NCBI GenBank assembly: GCA_009693745.1
Contig: SHWR01000021.1
Span: 1 to 17,013 of the forward strand
Source of the DNA: Candidatus Fonsibacter sp.
GTDB lineage: Bacteria; Pseudomonadota; Alphaproteobacteria; Pelagibacterales; Pelagibacteraceae
Length of the DNA: 17,013 bases
Reading direction: 5' to 3'
A program made the translations under genes and the position numbers. Below are positions 5,089-13,589 of this stretch, in pieces. Under the pieces are notes generated by a model. That model made no database searches and had not been told where the DNA came from. It saw nothing but the letters and a program-made list of their open reading frames with translations. Numbering within the stretch: the first letter of the stretch is position 1; each line of letters opens with the position of its first letter.

Positions 5089-5975
5089 TGTCTGAAAAAA
5101 TTTTAAAAATTTCAATTTTCGTAGCTGTACTAACTGGCTTACTAGTTTACTCAACATTTTTTATTGTAAAAGAAACTCAGCAGGCAATTGTTTTACAATT
5201 AGGAGAACCAAAAAAAGTTTATAAAGATGCAGGCTTGCATTACAAAATTCCTTTGATTCAAAATGTTCAATTCCTTGATAAAAGAGTGATAGATATTGAT
5301 GCTCCATCGGAGGAGGTTATAGCTTTAGATCAAAAAAGAGTAATTGTTGATGCTTATGCAAAATTTATAATTAGAGATCCATTAAAATTTTATATCTCTG
5401 TAGGAAATGAAAGGGTTGCTCAATCAAGATTGGCGTCAATTATTAACGCTAAAATAAGAGGTGTTTTAGGTAAGGAAAACTTAGTTAATTTGATTTCAAC
5501 CAATAGAAACAAACTTATGAGCCAAATTACTAAAGATGTTGCTGAAGAGGCTAAAGACTTCGGAATTGAAGTTATTGATGTACGTATTAAAAGAGCAGAT
5601 TTACCATCTGCTAATAGCGAGGCGATTTTTAAAAGAATGCAAACTGAGCGAACTCGAGAAGCAAAAGAGTTTAGAGCGGAGGGTTTTGAGGTTGGACAAA
5701 CAATTAAATCTAAAGCTGATAAAGAAGTTGCAATCATATTAGCGGAAGCAAGAAAAACAGCTCAAATTACAAGAGGAGAGGGAGACGGATTAAGAAACAA
5801 AATATTTGCAGAAGCATTTAGTAGAGACCCAGAATTTTTCAGTTTTTATAGAGCAATGCAGTCTTATGAAAGATCTTTGATTAGTGGCAGCGAAACATCT
5901 TTAATCTTGTCACCCGATAGCGAATTTTTTAGATATTTTGGTGAGTCTGGCCTTAAAAAAGTTTTAAAAAAATAA
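5088..5975 (+). CDS. hflC: HflC, membrane SPFH protein of the FtsH regulator complex
   Basis: This is the partner of HflK. It has a short cytoplasmic N-terminus, a single membrane segment (about 7-26), and the SPFH domain beginning at ETQQAIVLQLGEP (about 29-41). The middle holds the conserved RVIDIDAP stretch. The C-terminal half is a charged helix with the RTREAKEFRAEG segment, followed by the FFSFYRAMQSYE region typical of HflC. The 295-residue length is normal for the family. It follows hflK with a one-base stop/start overlap and precedes the DUF2065 gene by 4 bases. Confidence 0.96.
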   Translation: MSEKILKISIFVAVLTGLLVYSTFFIVKETQQAIVLQLGEPKKVYKDAGLHYKIPLIQNVQFLDKRVIDIDAPSEEVIALDQKRVIVDAYAKFIIRDPLKFYISVGNERVAQSRLASIINAKIRGVLGKENLVNLISTNRNKLMSQITKDVAEEAKDFGIEVIDVRIKRADLPSANSEAIFKRMQTERTREAKEFRAEGFEVGQTIKSKADKEVAIILAEARKTAQITRGEGDGLRNKIFAEAFSRDPEFFSFYRAMQSYERSLISGSETSLILSPDSEFFRYFGESGLKKVLKK

Positions 5976-5979
5976 CTTA

Positions 5980-6168
5980 ATGCTTGAGATTTTGATAGCA
6001 GTTGGTTTATTGCTGTTTATAGAAGGTTTACTTTATACAATATTCCCTGGAAGTATGAAAAAAATGTTAAATTCTATGAGGGATTTACCAGAGCAAAAAT
6101 TAAGAATAGGTGGTCTTATTTTTGCTATTATAGGATTTTTAATAATAGCTTATATAAAAAAATTTTAA
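5980..6168 (+). CDS. DUF2065 small inner-membrane protein
   Basis: The 62-residue protein has two hydrophobic helices (about 3-22 and 44-60) linked by a polar loop containing the typical IEGLLYTIFPGSMKKML pattern. DUF2065 proteins (YjeT-like) are often found beside hflC; their function is not known. Its context here, between hflC and a Deg protease with a one-base TAATG overlap to the latter, suggests a role in or near membrane-protein quality control, but this is inference from position only. Confidence 0.85.
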   Translation: MLEILIAVGLLLFIEGLLYTIFPGSMKKMLNSMRDLPEQKLRIGGLIFAIIGFLIIAYIKKF

Positions 6169-7595
6169 TGACAAATTTTAAAAAATTTCTATTAATTATT
6201 TTTTGTAATATTTTATTTATTACAAATCTTAACTCAAAAGAAGTCCCAGATTCATTTGCAGATTTAGTTGAAAAATTAATACCATCCGTTGTAAATATTT
6301 CTGCAACAAGAGTCATAGAAACAAGATCTCAAAATCCATTTCCATTTCAATTTCCTCCAGGACATCCATTTGAAGAATTATTTAAAGATTTTGATCGAGG
6401 CGGAAATCAACAAAAGAGAAAAACTCAATCACTTGGATCTGGATTTATAATTGATAAAGAAGGTGTTATAATTACTAATAATCACGTTATTCAAAGTGCC
6501 GAAGGTATTTTTATAAAATTAACAAATGGTAAAGAATATGAAGCTAAAGTTTTAGGAACAGACCCAATAAGTGACATTGCGGTTATTAAAATTAACACTA
6601 AAGATGTTTTAAAATCAGTTACTTTTGCAGATTCAGATAAAGCTAGAGTTGGTGACTGGGTTATTGCTATTGGAAACCCTTTTGGATTAGGTGGAACGGT
6701 TACAGCTGGAATTATATCTGCAAGAAATAGAGATATAAGCCTTGGAAAATATGATGATTTTATTCAAACAGATGCGCCAATAAACCTAGGAAATTCTGGA
6801 GGACCATTATTTAATACTAAAGGAGAAGTAGTGGGAATTAACAGCGCTATATTTTCTAATTCTGGAGGATCTGTAGGTATTGGTTTTGCAATCCCGTCAA
6901 ATTTTGCAAAAAATGTTGTTCAACAAATTACTCAATTTGGAGAAATTAAAAGGGGGTACATTGGAGTTAGAATTCAGGAAGTAACAAAAGAAATTGCAGA
7001 CAGCTTGGGATTAAAAAGCCAAGAAGGCGCTTTGGTTTCAAGCGCTACAGCAGGAGGACCAGCAGATAAAGCAGGTATAGAAGCTGGTGATGTCATATTA
7101 GAATTTAATAACCAAAAAGTTGATAATATGAGAAAGCTTCCAAAGATTGTAGCTGATACTTCTATAGGTAAAAGTGTTGAAGTTAAAGTATGGAGGAATA
7201 AAAAATTATTAACAAAAAATATTACAGTTACAAGACTTGAAGAAACAAGCGAATATAAAAATGAAAATAGTAAACAAATAACTCCAGCAGTTGTTGCTAT
7301 TAAAGAACTTGGCATAAAAATTAGAAATATAACTAATCAGGATGTTGAAAAAAGATCTAATTTAAAAGATAAAAAAGGAGTTTATATTTTAGAAATTAGC
7401 AGTGATGGTCCTTTGGTTTTATTGCCAGTGCAAGAAGGCGAAATTATAATAGCTGTTGCCAATACACCGGTAAGTAATGTAAAAAATTTTGAAGATCAAT
7501 TTAAAAGAGAACTTAAAAAAAATACAAATTCAATTTTATTAACAATCTTAGACAGCAATAATCAAAGTAAATTTATTGGCGTAAAAATTAAATAA
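6168..7595 (+). CDS. degP: Do/Deg-type periplasmic serine protease (HtrA family)
   Basis: It is a secreted trypsin-like protease that degrades or refolds misfolded envelope proteins. A signal peptide is clear (basic start, hydrophobic core about 6-20, likely cleavage near NSKE). The catalytic triad is visible: H106 in TNNHVI, D136 in ISDIAVI and S210 in GNSGGPL. A proline- and phenylalanine-rich LA-like loop lies at about 55-90. Two PDZ domains follow, the first about 255-360 with the GYIGVRIQEV entry, the second about 375-475 and more divergent. The 475-residue length is normal for DegP/DegQ/MucD-like proteins; the exact subtype cannot be told, so the symbol is approximate. Position after hflKC suggests a joint envelope quality-control operon. 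Confidence 0.93.
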   Translation: MTNFKKFLLIIFCNILFITNLNSKEVPDSFADLVEKLIPSVVNISATRVIETRSQNPFPFQFPPGHPFEELFKDFDRGGNQQKRKTQSLGSGFIIDKEGVIITNNHVIQSAEGIFIKLTNGKEYEAKVLGTDPISDIAVIKINTKDVLKSVTFADSDKARVGDWVIAIGNPFGLGGTVTAGIISARNRDISLGKYDDFIQTDAPINLGNSGGPLFNTKGEVVGINSAIFSNSGGSVGIGFAIPSNFAKNVVQQITQFGEIKRGYIGVRIQEVTKEIADSLGLKSQEGALVSSATAGGPADKAGIEAGDVILEFNNQKVDNMRKLPKIVADTSIGKSVEVKVWRNKKLLTKNITVTRLEETSEYKNENSKQITPAVVAIKELGIKIRNITNQDVEKRSNLKDKKGVYILEISSDGPLVLLPVQEGEIIIAVANTPVSNVKNFEDQFKRELKKNTNSILLTILDSNNQSKFIGVKIK

Positions 7596-7606
7596 AATTT
7601 TTACCA

Positions 7607-8521
7607 ATGCAAAAAGTTATTCTTATCGCAGGGCCAACCGGTTCTGGAAAATCTGAAATTGCCTTAAGACTCGCCAAAAAAATAAATGGTGAGATTATCA
7701 ATGCTGATAGTATGCAGGTTTATAAAGAAATCAAAATTTTATCAGCTAGACCAGAAAATTATTTTAATATTACTCATTATCTTTATGGAAGTATTTCTGT
7801 AAGAAATAATTTTTCTGCTGGAGAATGGTTAAAAAAAGTTCAATTAAATTTAAAAAAAATTATTAATAAAAAAAAACAGCCTATTTTTGTTGGTGGTACA
7901 GGATTATATTTTAAATTATTAACAGACGGCATTTCTAATATTCCAAAAATTCCAGATTTAGTAAGAATAAAAGCTAGAAAGCTAAATGCAGAGTTAGGTA
8001 ATGATAAATTCTATAGTTTACTTATAAAATTAGATCCTTTAGTTCAAAATAAAATAAAAAAAAGCGACACACATAGATTGATAAGAGCTTATGAAGTTAT
8101 AACTTTTACAAAAAAATCTTTAATTGAATGGCAAAAAATAAATACTAATTATTTTAGTAATTGTTACTTTATAAAAATATATATTAATCCAGAAAATAAT
8201 TTTCTACAAAAATCAATAAGACTACGTTTAAAGAAAATGTTTGAACTAGGGGCAGTTGATGAGGTTAAAAAATTTTTAAAATTAAAAATAAAGCCAAGTC
8301 TACCGGCTAATAAAATTTTAGGCATAGAAGAGATTGAAAAATATTTAAACAAAAAGATTTCATTAGAAAGAGCTTTTGAAGAAATTTTTATAAGAACAAG
8401 AAGGTATGTAAAAAGACAACGTACCTGGTCTAGAGGACACATGAAGGACTGGATTAGTATTTTTGACCACAATTTTGATATTTTAATTAAAAAAATTGTA
8501 AATTTAGCGACTTCATCTTGA
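7607..8521 (+). CDS. miaA: tRNA dimethylallyltransferase MiaA
   Basis: MiaA adds a dimethylallyl group to A37 of tRNAs that read UNN codons, the first step to i6A/ms2i6A. Visible motifs are the P-loop GPTGSGKS (9-16), the substrate-binding DSMQVYKEI segment (about 35-43), GGTGLYFKLL (about 101-110), the HRLIRAYEVI block (about 163-172) and the C-terminal RRYVKRQRTW (about 264-273), all standard for the family. The 304 residues match the usual length. It follows the protease by 11 bases, so it is probably in the same transcript; miaA near hfl genes is also seen in other proteobacteria, though in a different order. Confidence 0.96.
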   Translation: MQKVILIAGPTGSGKSEIALRLAKKINGEIINADSMQVYKEIKILSARPENYFNITHYLYGSISVRNNFSAGEWLKKVQLNLKKIINKKKQPIFVGGTGLYFKLLTDGISNIPKIPDLVRIKARKLNAELGNDKFYSLLIKLDPLVQNKIKKSDTHRLIRAYEVITFTKKSLIEWQKINTNYFSNCYFIKIYINPENNFLQKSIRLRLKKMFELGAVDEVKKFLKLKIKPSLPANKILGIEEIEKYLNKKISLERAFEEIFIRTRRYVKRQRTWSRGHMKDWISIFDHNFDILIKKIVNLATSS

Positions 8522-8565
8522 CCGTTAAATTAACTAGTTTAGATTGAATTTTTCGGGAAATTTAT
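8522..8565 (+). promoter_or_regulatory. Gap upstream of ilvB, possible promoter and ribosome binding site
   Basis: This is the only gap over 20 bases in the run from hflK to ilvC. It could hold a separate ilv promoter, but I see no attenuator leader peptide or hairpin. GGGAAA (8555-8560) lies close before the ATG and may act as a weak ribosome binding site. TTAACTAGT (8530-8538) also appears upstream of hflK. Confidence 0.3.
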
Positions 8566-10329
8566 ATGTCACAGATAACTGGAGCGGAAATCGTATTTAA
8601 GGCTTTTGCCGATCATGGCGTTGAATATATTTTTGGTTATCCAGGAGGTGCCATCCTCCCTTTGTATGATGAATTAAAAAATCATAAAAAAATTAAACAT
8701 ATTCTTGTTAGACATGAGCAAGGGGCTGGGCATGCAGCAGAAGGTTATGCAAGATCATCTGGTAAACCAGGAGTTGTTTTAGTTACCTCAGGACCGGGAG
8801 CAACAAATATGGTCACAGCATTAACAGATGCTTACATGGACTCAATCCCTTTAGTTTGTGTTACTGGTCAAGTGCCAACTCATTTAATAGGAACAGACGC
8901 TTTTCAAGAATGTGATACCACAGGTATTACAAGGCCGTGCACAAAACATAATTGGTTGGTGAAAGATATTAAAGATCTTCCAATTATTATGCACAAAGCA
9001 TTTCACATCGCCGTGAGTGGTCGACCTGGGCCAGTTCTAGTAGATATACCAAAAGATATTCAGTTTCAGAAAACAGAATATGTTAAAAAGGAAGATGTAA
9101 TACAAAAAATTAATAAAGTTGCGACTGAAGTTGAATCTTCAGAGTTAGATAAGATTATTGATTTAATTTATAAATCAAAAAGACCAATTGTTTATTCTGG
9201 TGGAGGCGTTGTAAACTCTGGAGACAAAGCTTCTACACTTCTTCAGAATTTAGTTCGCATGACCGGCTTCCCTATTACCTCAACATTACAAGGACTAGGA
9301 GCTTTTCCAGGAGACGATCAACAATTTCTTGGAATGCTGGGAATGCACGGAACATATGAAGCAAATAATGCCATGCATGATTGTGACTTAATGATAAACA
9401 TTGGCGCTCGTTTTGATGATCGTATCACAGGGAAAATAGACAAATTTTCACCTGGATCAAAAAAAATTCATATTGATATTGATCCGTCGTCTATAAATAA
9501 AATTATAAAAGTTGATCATGCAATTGTTGGTGATGTTGAAAATGTTTTAAATAAACTGATTACAGTATTTAATAAAAAATATCCAAATTTTAAAAATTCG
9601 AATAAAGAAAATATTAGTGAGTGGTGGAAGCAAATTAATAAATGGAGAGAAAAAAATTGCCTGGCATTTGATCAGGGAAAAAAAACTATTAAACCACAAT
9701 ATGCAATTGAAAGATTGTATCAACTGACAAAAAATCAAGATACTTTTATTACAACAGAAGTTGGCCAGCATCAAATGTGGGCAGCTCAGTATTATAAATT
9801 CAAAAAACCAAAAAGATGGATGACCTCTGGTGGTCTTGGCACAATGGGTTTTGGTCTTCCAGCAGCAATTGGAGTTCAGTTAGCAAATCCAGGGAAATTA
9901 GTAGTAGATGTTGCTGGGGAAGCTTCAATCTTAATGAATATTCAAGAATTATCTACTGCAGTTCAATATAGACTCCCAGTAAAAATATTTATCATAAATA
10001 ATCAATACATGGGTATGATCAGACAATGGCAAGAATTGTTGCATGAAAAAAATTATGCAGAAAGTTACACAGAGGCTCTACCAGATTTTGTTAAACTCGC
10101 AGAGGCCTATGGAGCAGTTGGAATTAGAGCTACAACTCCTGATGAATTAGATTCAAAGATTAAACAAATGATAGATTCTGATAAACCAGTTCTTTTTGAT
10201 TGTGTTGTTGATAAAGTTGAAAATTGTTTTCCAATGATACCTTCAGGAAAGGCTCATAATGAAATGATTTTAGGACCAGAAGATGAAAAGCAAACTAAAA
10301 TCTCTAAAGCAGGAAAGGTTTTAGTATGA
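8566..10329 (+). CDS. ilvB: Acetolactate synthase, large catalytic subunit
   Basis: It condenses two pyruvates to acetolactate, or pyruvate with 2-oxobutyrate, with thiamine diphosphate, Mg and FAD; this is the first common step to valine, leucine and isoleucine. The 587-residue protein shows the N-terminal TPP domain with FGYPGGAILPLYD (23-35) and the catalytic glutamate E51 in RHEQGAGHAAEGYAR, the central FAD-binding domain (about 190-340), and the C-terminal TPP domain with the MNIQELSTAVQY block (457-468) and NNQYMGMIRQWQ (478-489). The metal motif usually written GDGS reads GEAS here (451-454), with Glu at the Asp metal-ligand position. The stop overlaps the ilvN start by 4 bases (ATGA). 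All other hallmarks are intact, so I expect it to be active. Confidence 0.96.
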   Translation: MSQITGAEIVFKAFADHGVEYIFGYPGGAILPLYDELKNHKKIKHILVRHEQGAGHAAEGYARSSGKPGVVLVTSGPGATNMVTALTDAYMDSIPLVCVTGQVPTHLIGTDAFQECDTTGITRPCTKHNWLVKDIKDLPIIMHKAFHIAVSGRPGPVLVDIPKDIQFQKTEYVKKEDVIQKINKVATEVESSELDKIIDLIYKSKRPIVYSGGGVVNSGDKASTLLQNLVRMTGFPITSTLQGLGAFPGDDQQFLGMLGMHGTYEANNAMHDCDLMINIGARFDDRITGKIDKFSPGSKKIHIDIDPSSINKIIKVDHAIVGDVENVLNKLITVFNKKYPNFKNSNKENISEWWKQINKWREKNCLAFDQGKKTIKPQYAIERLYQLTKNQDTFITTEVGQHQMWAAQYYKFKKPKRWMTSGGLGTMGFGLPAAIGVQLANPGKLVVDVAGEASILMNIQELSTAVQYRLPVKIFIINNQYMGMIRQWQELLHEKNYAESYTEALPDFVKLAEAYGAVGIRATTPDELDSKIKQMIDSDKPVLFDCVVDKVENCFPMIPSGKAHNEMILGPEDEKQTKISKAGKVLV

Positions 10330-10892
10330 AAAAATCATTGTCCGCATATTCAGAAGCTACTACAAATGAACAATTAGAAAGACATATCATGGTTGTTTGG
10401 GTTGATAACGAAGCTGGAGTATTAGCAAGAGTTTCGGGTCTATTTTCTGGACGAGGATATAATATTGAAGCATTAACTGTTGCTCAGGTAGATGAAGAAA
10501 AAAACATATCGAGAATTACTATTGTAACTAATGGAACAAATTCAGTGATAGAGCAGATTAAAGCCCACTTATTAAAACTTATTCCAGTTTATAAAGTTGC
10601 TTCCTTTCCAGTAGATGAAAAATCTATTTTTAGAGAATTGGCTTTAGTGAAAGTTATAACTGATAAAAAAAATCTTGAAAAAGCTAAAAAAATTTGCAAT
10701 TCTTATAAAGCGCAATACCTTGATACAACAAGCACTTCTTTTATTGTAGAATTTCATTCAACAAGACGAGAGATAGATAGTTTTATTAAGGAATTAAAAC
10801 CGTACGGAATAGCAAGTATTGCAAGAACTGGTCCTTTGGCAATGGCTAAAGGAGCTGAGATAACAGAGCCCAATAAAGGAAAAGTTATATGA
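10326..10892 (+). CDS. ilvN: Acetolactate synthase, small regulatory subunit
   Basis: This subunit activates the large subunit and gives feedback inhibition by branched-chain amino acids, usually valine. It has an N-terminal ACT domain (about 20-95) with the conserved VDNEAGVLARVSGLFSGRGYN pattern (26-46) and a C-terminal ALS-type domain (about 100-175) ending in RTGPLAMAKG. The 188 residues correspond to the longer IlvH-like form with both domains. It overlaps ilvB and ilvC by 4 bases each (ATGA), indicating translational coupling of the three. Confidence 0.95.
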   Translation: MKKSLSAYSEATTNEQLERHIMVVWVDNEAGVLARVSGLFSGRGYNIEALTVAQVDEEKNISRITIVTNGTNSVIEQIKAHLLKLIPVYKVASFPVDEKSIFRELALVKVITDKKNLEKAKKICNSYKAQYLDTTSTSFIVEFHSTRREIDSFIKELKPYGIASIARTGPLAMAKGAEITEPNKGKVI

Positions 10893-11908
10893 AAATTTTT
10901 TACGAAAAAGACGCTAATCAAGATTTAATTAAGAATAAAAAAGTTGCAATTTTTGGCTTTGGCAGTCAAGGACATGCGCATGCTTTAAATTTAAAAGACA
11001 GCGGTGTTAAAGAAATTGTTGTTGCTTTAAGAGAAGATTCTCCTAGTCGTAAAAAAGCAGAAGCTAGTGGACTAAAAGTTATGAGTTTATCAGATGCAGC
11101 AGAGTGGGCAGATGTTGCAATGATTTTAACACCTGATGAATTGCAATCTCAAATTTATAAAAATCATATTGAACAAAGAATGAGACAAGGAACAACTTTA
11201 GCTTTTGCTCATGGCTTAAATATTCATTTTGATCTTATTAGCGCAAGAAAAGATTTGGATGTTTTTATGATTGCTCCTAAAGGACCAGGTCATTTAGTTA
11301 GAAGTGAATTTCAAAAAGGGGGTGGGGTTCCATGTCTAATGGCTGTTCATCAGAATGGATCCGGAGCAGCAAGAGATCTTGCTTTATCTTATGCAAGTGC
11401 AATTGGAGGAGGAAAATCTGGAATAATTGAGACAACTTTTAGAGAAGAATGCGAAACAGATTTATTTGGAGAACAAGCTGTTTTGTGCGGAGGTTTAGTA
11501 GAATTAATTAAAAAAGGTTATGAAACTTTAGTTGAAGCTGGATACACACCTGAAATGGCTTATTTTGAATGTTTGCATGAAGTAAAATTGATTGTTGATT
11601 TAATTTATGAAGGTGGAATTGCTAATATGAATTATTCAATCTCAAATACAGCTGAATACGGAGAATATATTTCAGGACCAAAAATTATTGATGACAAAAC
11701 TAAAGAGAGAATGAAAGAAGTTTTAAAAGATATTCAGTCTGGAAAATTTACAAAACTTTGGATGGATGAAAATAAGATTGGTCAAAAGAATTTTTTAAGA
11801 ATGAGAAAAGAATTATCTGAGCACCCAATAGAAAAAGTTGGAGAAAAGCTCAGAGCCATGATGCCTTGGATAGGCAAAAATAAGCTTGTAGATAAGAGCA
11901 AAAATTAA
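10889..11908 (+). CDS. ilvC: Ketol-acid reductoisomerase, short (class I) form
   Basis: It isomerises and reduces acetolactate to dihydroxyisovalerate, the second common step. The Rossmann motif GFGSQGHAHALNL (23-35) is followed by the cofactor-specificity loop ALREDSPSR (46-54), whose arginine and serines fit NADPH preference. Active-site residues are visible: H108 in AFAHG, the IAPKGPGH block (128-135), D191 and E195 in the DLFGEQ motif, E227 and E231 in FECLHE, and a serine in the MNYSISNTAE region. The 339 residues fit the class I enzyme, without the extra knot domain repeat of class II. Confidence 0.97.
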   Translation: MKIFYEKDANQDLIKNKKVAIFGFGSQGHAHALNLKDSGVKEIVVALREDSPSRKKAEASGLKVMSLSDAAEWADVAMILTPDELQSQIYKNHIEQRMRQGTTLAFAHGLNIHFDLISARKDLDVFMIAPKGPGHLVRSEFQKGGGVPCLMAVHQNGSGAARDLALSYASAIGGGKSGIIETTFREECETDLFGEQAVLCGGLVELIKKGYETLVEAGYTPEMAYFECLHEVKLIVDLIYEGGIANMNYSISNTAEYGEYISGPKIIDDKTKERMKEVLKDIQSGKFTKLWMDENKIGQKNFLRMRKELSEHPIEKVGEKLRAMMPWIGKNKLVDKSKN

Positions 11909-12013
11909 CATTGTTTAATTAAATTAAGCTTCTTAATAGTTTAAAAATCGACTAATTATTTAAAAATATTTATCAGTAGATTTTTAATTTTAGTTAAATT
12001 AAGTTTAGAAAAT
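11909..12013. promoter_or_regulatory. ilvC-leuA intergenic region with inverted repeats
   Basis: It is very AT-rich and holds two perfect inverted repeats: ATTAAG/CTTAAT (11923-11928 and 11932-11937, 3-base loop) and TTAAAAATC/GATTTTTAA (11941-11949 and 11979-11987, 29-base interior). The first could be a weak terminator or pause after ilvC, the second could frame a leader or regulator site ahead of leuA. No leucine-rich leader peptide or known riboswitch pattern is visible. A promoter for leuA is likely here but cannot be pinned down. Confidence 0.4.
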
Positions 12014-13573
12014 ATGGCAAAAAGTAATAATCAAATCATCATTTTTGACACCACGTTAAGAGATGGAGAGCAGTCTCCAGGCGCTTCAATGAGTCTTGAA
12101 GAAAAAATACAAATTGCCAGAGCATTTGAAGATTTAGGAGTAGATGTTATGGAAGCTGGATTTCCAGCCGCCTCTAAAGGTGATTTTGAAGCTGTATCAG
12201 AAATTGCAAAGATTTTAAAAAGAACTATTCCTTGTGGATTAGCCAGAGCAGTTAAAGCAGACATAGAAAGATGTAGAGATGCATTAAAATATGCAAAACG
12301 TTTTAGAATTCATACTTTTCTTTCAACTAGCCCGCTACATATGAAGCACAAATTGAAAAAAACTCCTAAAGAAGTGTTAGAATTAATAAAAGATAGTGTT
12401 TCCTTGGCTAGAAAATTTACGGATGATGTTGAATGGTCGCCAGAAGATGGCACAAGGACTACACCAGATTTCTTATGCAAAACTGTAGAGCTTGCAATTA
12501 AATGTGGTGCAAGAACAATTAATATTCCAGATACAGTTGGTTATACGATTCCAGATGAATATTATAAAACAATTAAATTATTATTTGATAAAGTTCCAAA
12601 TATAGACAAGGCAATTGTTTCAACGCATTGTCATAATGATTTGGGGCTTGCAGTTGCAAATTCTTTAGCTGGAGTAAAGGCTGGAGCAAGACAAATTGAA
12701 TGTACAATTAATGGTATTGGCGAAAGAGCAGGAAATGCCGCTTTAGAAGAAATTGTAATGGCAATGAAAACAAGAAGTGACTTGATGCCTTATAAAACAA
12801 ATATCAATACTAAAAAAATTAGTAGCTGTTCAAAATTAGTTTCAAACGTAACAGGCTTTCCAGTTCAATTTAACAAAGCTATTGTTGGAAAGAATGCTTT
12901 TGCGCATGAGTCAGGAATTCATCAGGACGGAATGTTAAAGAATAAAAAAACTTACGAAATCATGACACCAGAAAGTGTTGGAGTTACAAAATCTTCTTTA
13001 GTTATGGGAAAACATTCTGGAAGAAATGCATTTAAAGATAAAGCCGCTGAGTTAGGCTATCCAGATCTAACAGATGAATTAATAAATAATACTTTCACTA
13101 AATTTAAAGATTTAGCTGACAAGAAAAAACATGTTTTCGATGAAGATATTATCGCATTAATTGATGATGATTTAATGAAACATAATAACGCTATTAGTTT
13201 ATCATCACTAGAAGTTATTGCGGGAACCAAAGGACCGCAAAAAGCAAAAATTGAACTTAAGATATATGATGAAATCAAAAAAACAGAGTCAGAAGGAGAT
13301 GGTCCTGTGGATGCGATATTTAAAGCAATAAAAAAAATCTTCCCTCATAACGTTAACCTTCAACTTTACCAAGTCCATGCAGTAACAGAAGGAACCGATG
13401 CGCAAGCAACTGTAAGTGTGAGAATTGAAGAAAAAGGCAAGATTTCTGTGGGTCAAGCTGCAGATACGGATACACTTGTTGCTTCGGCAAAAGCGTATAT
13501 AAACGCATTAAATAAATTAATTATTAAGAGAAAAAGAACTGCGCCAAGCTCAGACTTGAGCGCCTCTGCTTAA
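12014..13573 (+). CDS. leuA: 2-isopropylmalate synthase
   Basis: It condenses acetyl-CoA with 2-oxoisovalerate, the committed step to leucine. The catalytic TIM barrel starts with FDTTLRDGEQSPG (11-23), whose Asp is a metal ligand; the other metal ligands are in STHCHNDLGLA (203-213; H205 and H207), and NGIGERAGNAA (233-243) closes the barrel. The linker region contains the catalytic HESGIHQDG (298-306). The C-terminal allosteric domain (about 385-500) is present, so leucine feedback is expected. The 519 residues match the long bacterial form. It follows ilvC in the same direction after 105 bases and precedes mreB by 16 bases, so mreB may partly share its transcript. Confidence 0.97.
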   Translation: MAKSNNQIIIFDTTLRDGEQSPGASMSLEEKIQIARAFEDLGVDVMEAGFPAASKGDFEAVSEIAKILKRTIPCGLARAVKADIERCRDALKYAKRFRIHTFLSTSPLHMKHKLKKTPKEVLELIKDSVSLARKFTDDVEWSPEDGTRTTPDFLCKTVELAIKCGARTINIPDTVGYTIPDEYYKTIKLLFDKVPNIDKAIVSTHCHNDLGLAVANSLAGVKAGARQIECTINGIGERAGNAALEEIVMAMKTRSDLMPYKTNINTKKISSCSKLVSNVTGFPVQFNKAIVGKNAFAHESGIHQDGMLKNKKTYEIMTPESVGVTKSSLVMGKHSGRNAFKDKAAELGYPDLTDELINNTFTKFKDLADKKKHVFDEDIIALIDDDLMKHNNAISLSSLEVIAGTKGPQKAKIELKIYDEIKKTESEGDGPVDAIFKAIKKIFPHNVNLQLYQVHAVTEGTDAQATVSVRIEEKGKISVGQAADTDTLVASAKAYINALNKLIIKRKRTAPSSDLSASA

Positions 13574-13589
13574 TTAAGAAAGAAAAAAA

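Noticed and set aside
5420..5737. 105-codon minus-strand open frame in hflC
   Set aside because: It is antisense to the conserved SPFH region, and the plus-strand frame is clearly the real gene.
6974..7315. 113-codon minus-strand open frame within the Deg protease gene
   Set aside because: It is antisense to a well-supported PDZ region and shows no recognisable domain or start context.
8522..8565. An attenuator leader for the ilv operon
   Set aside because: The gap is only 44 bases, with no short peptide rich in Ile, Val or Leu codons and no terminator/antiterminator hairpins.
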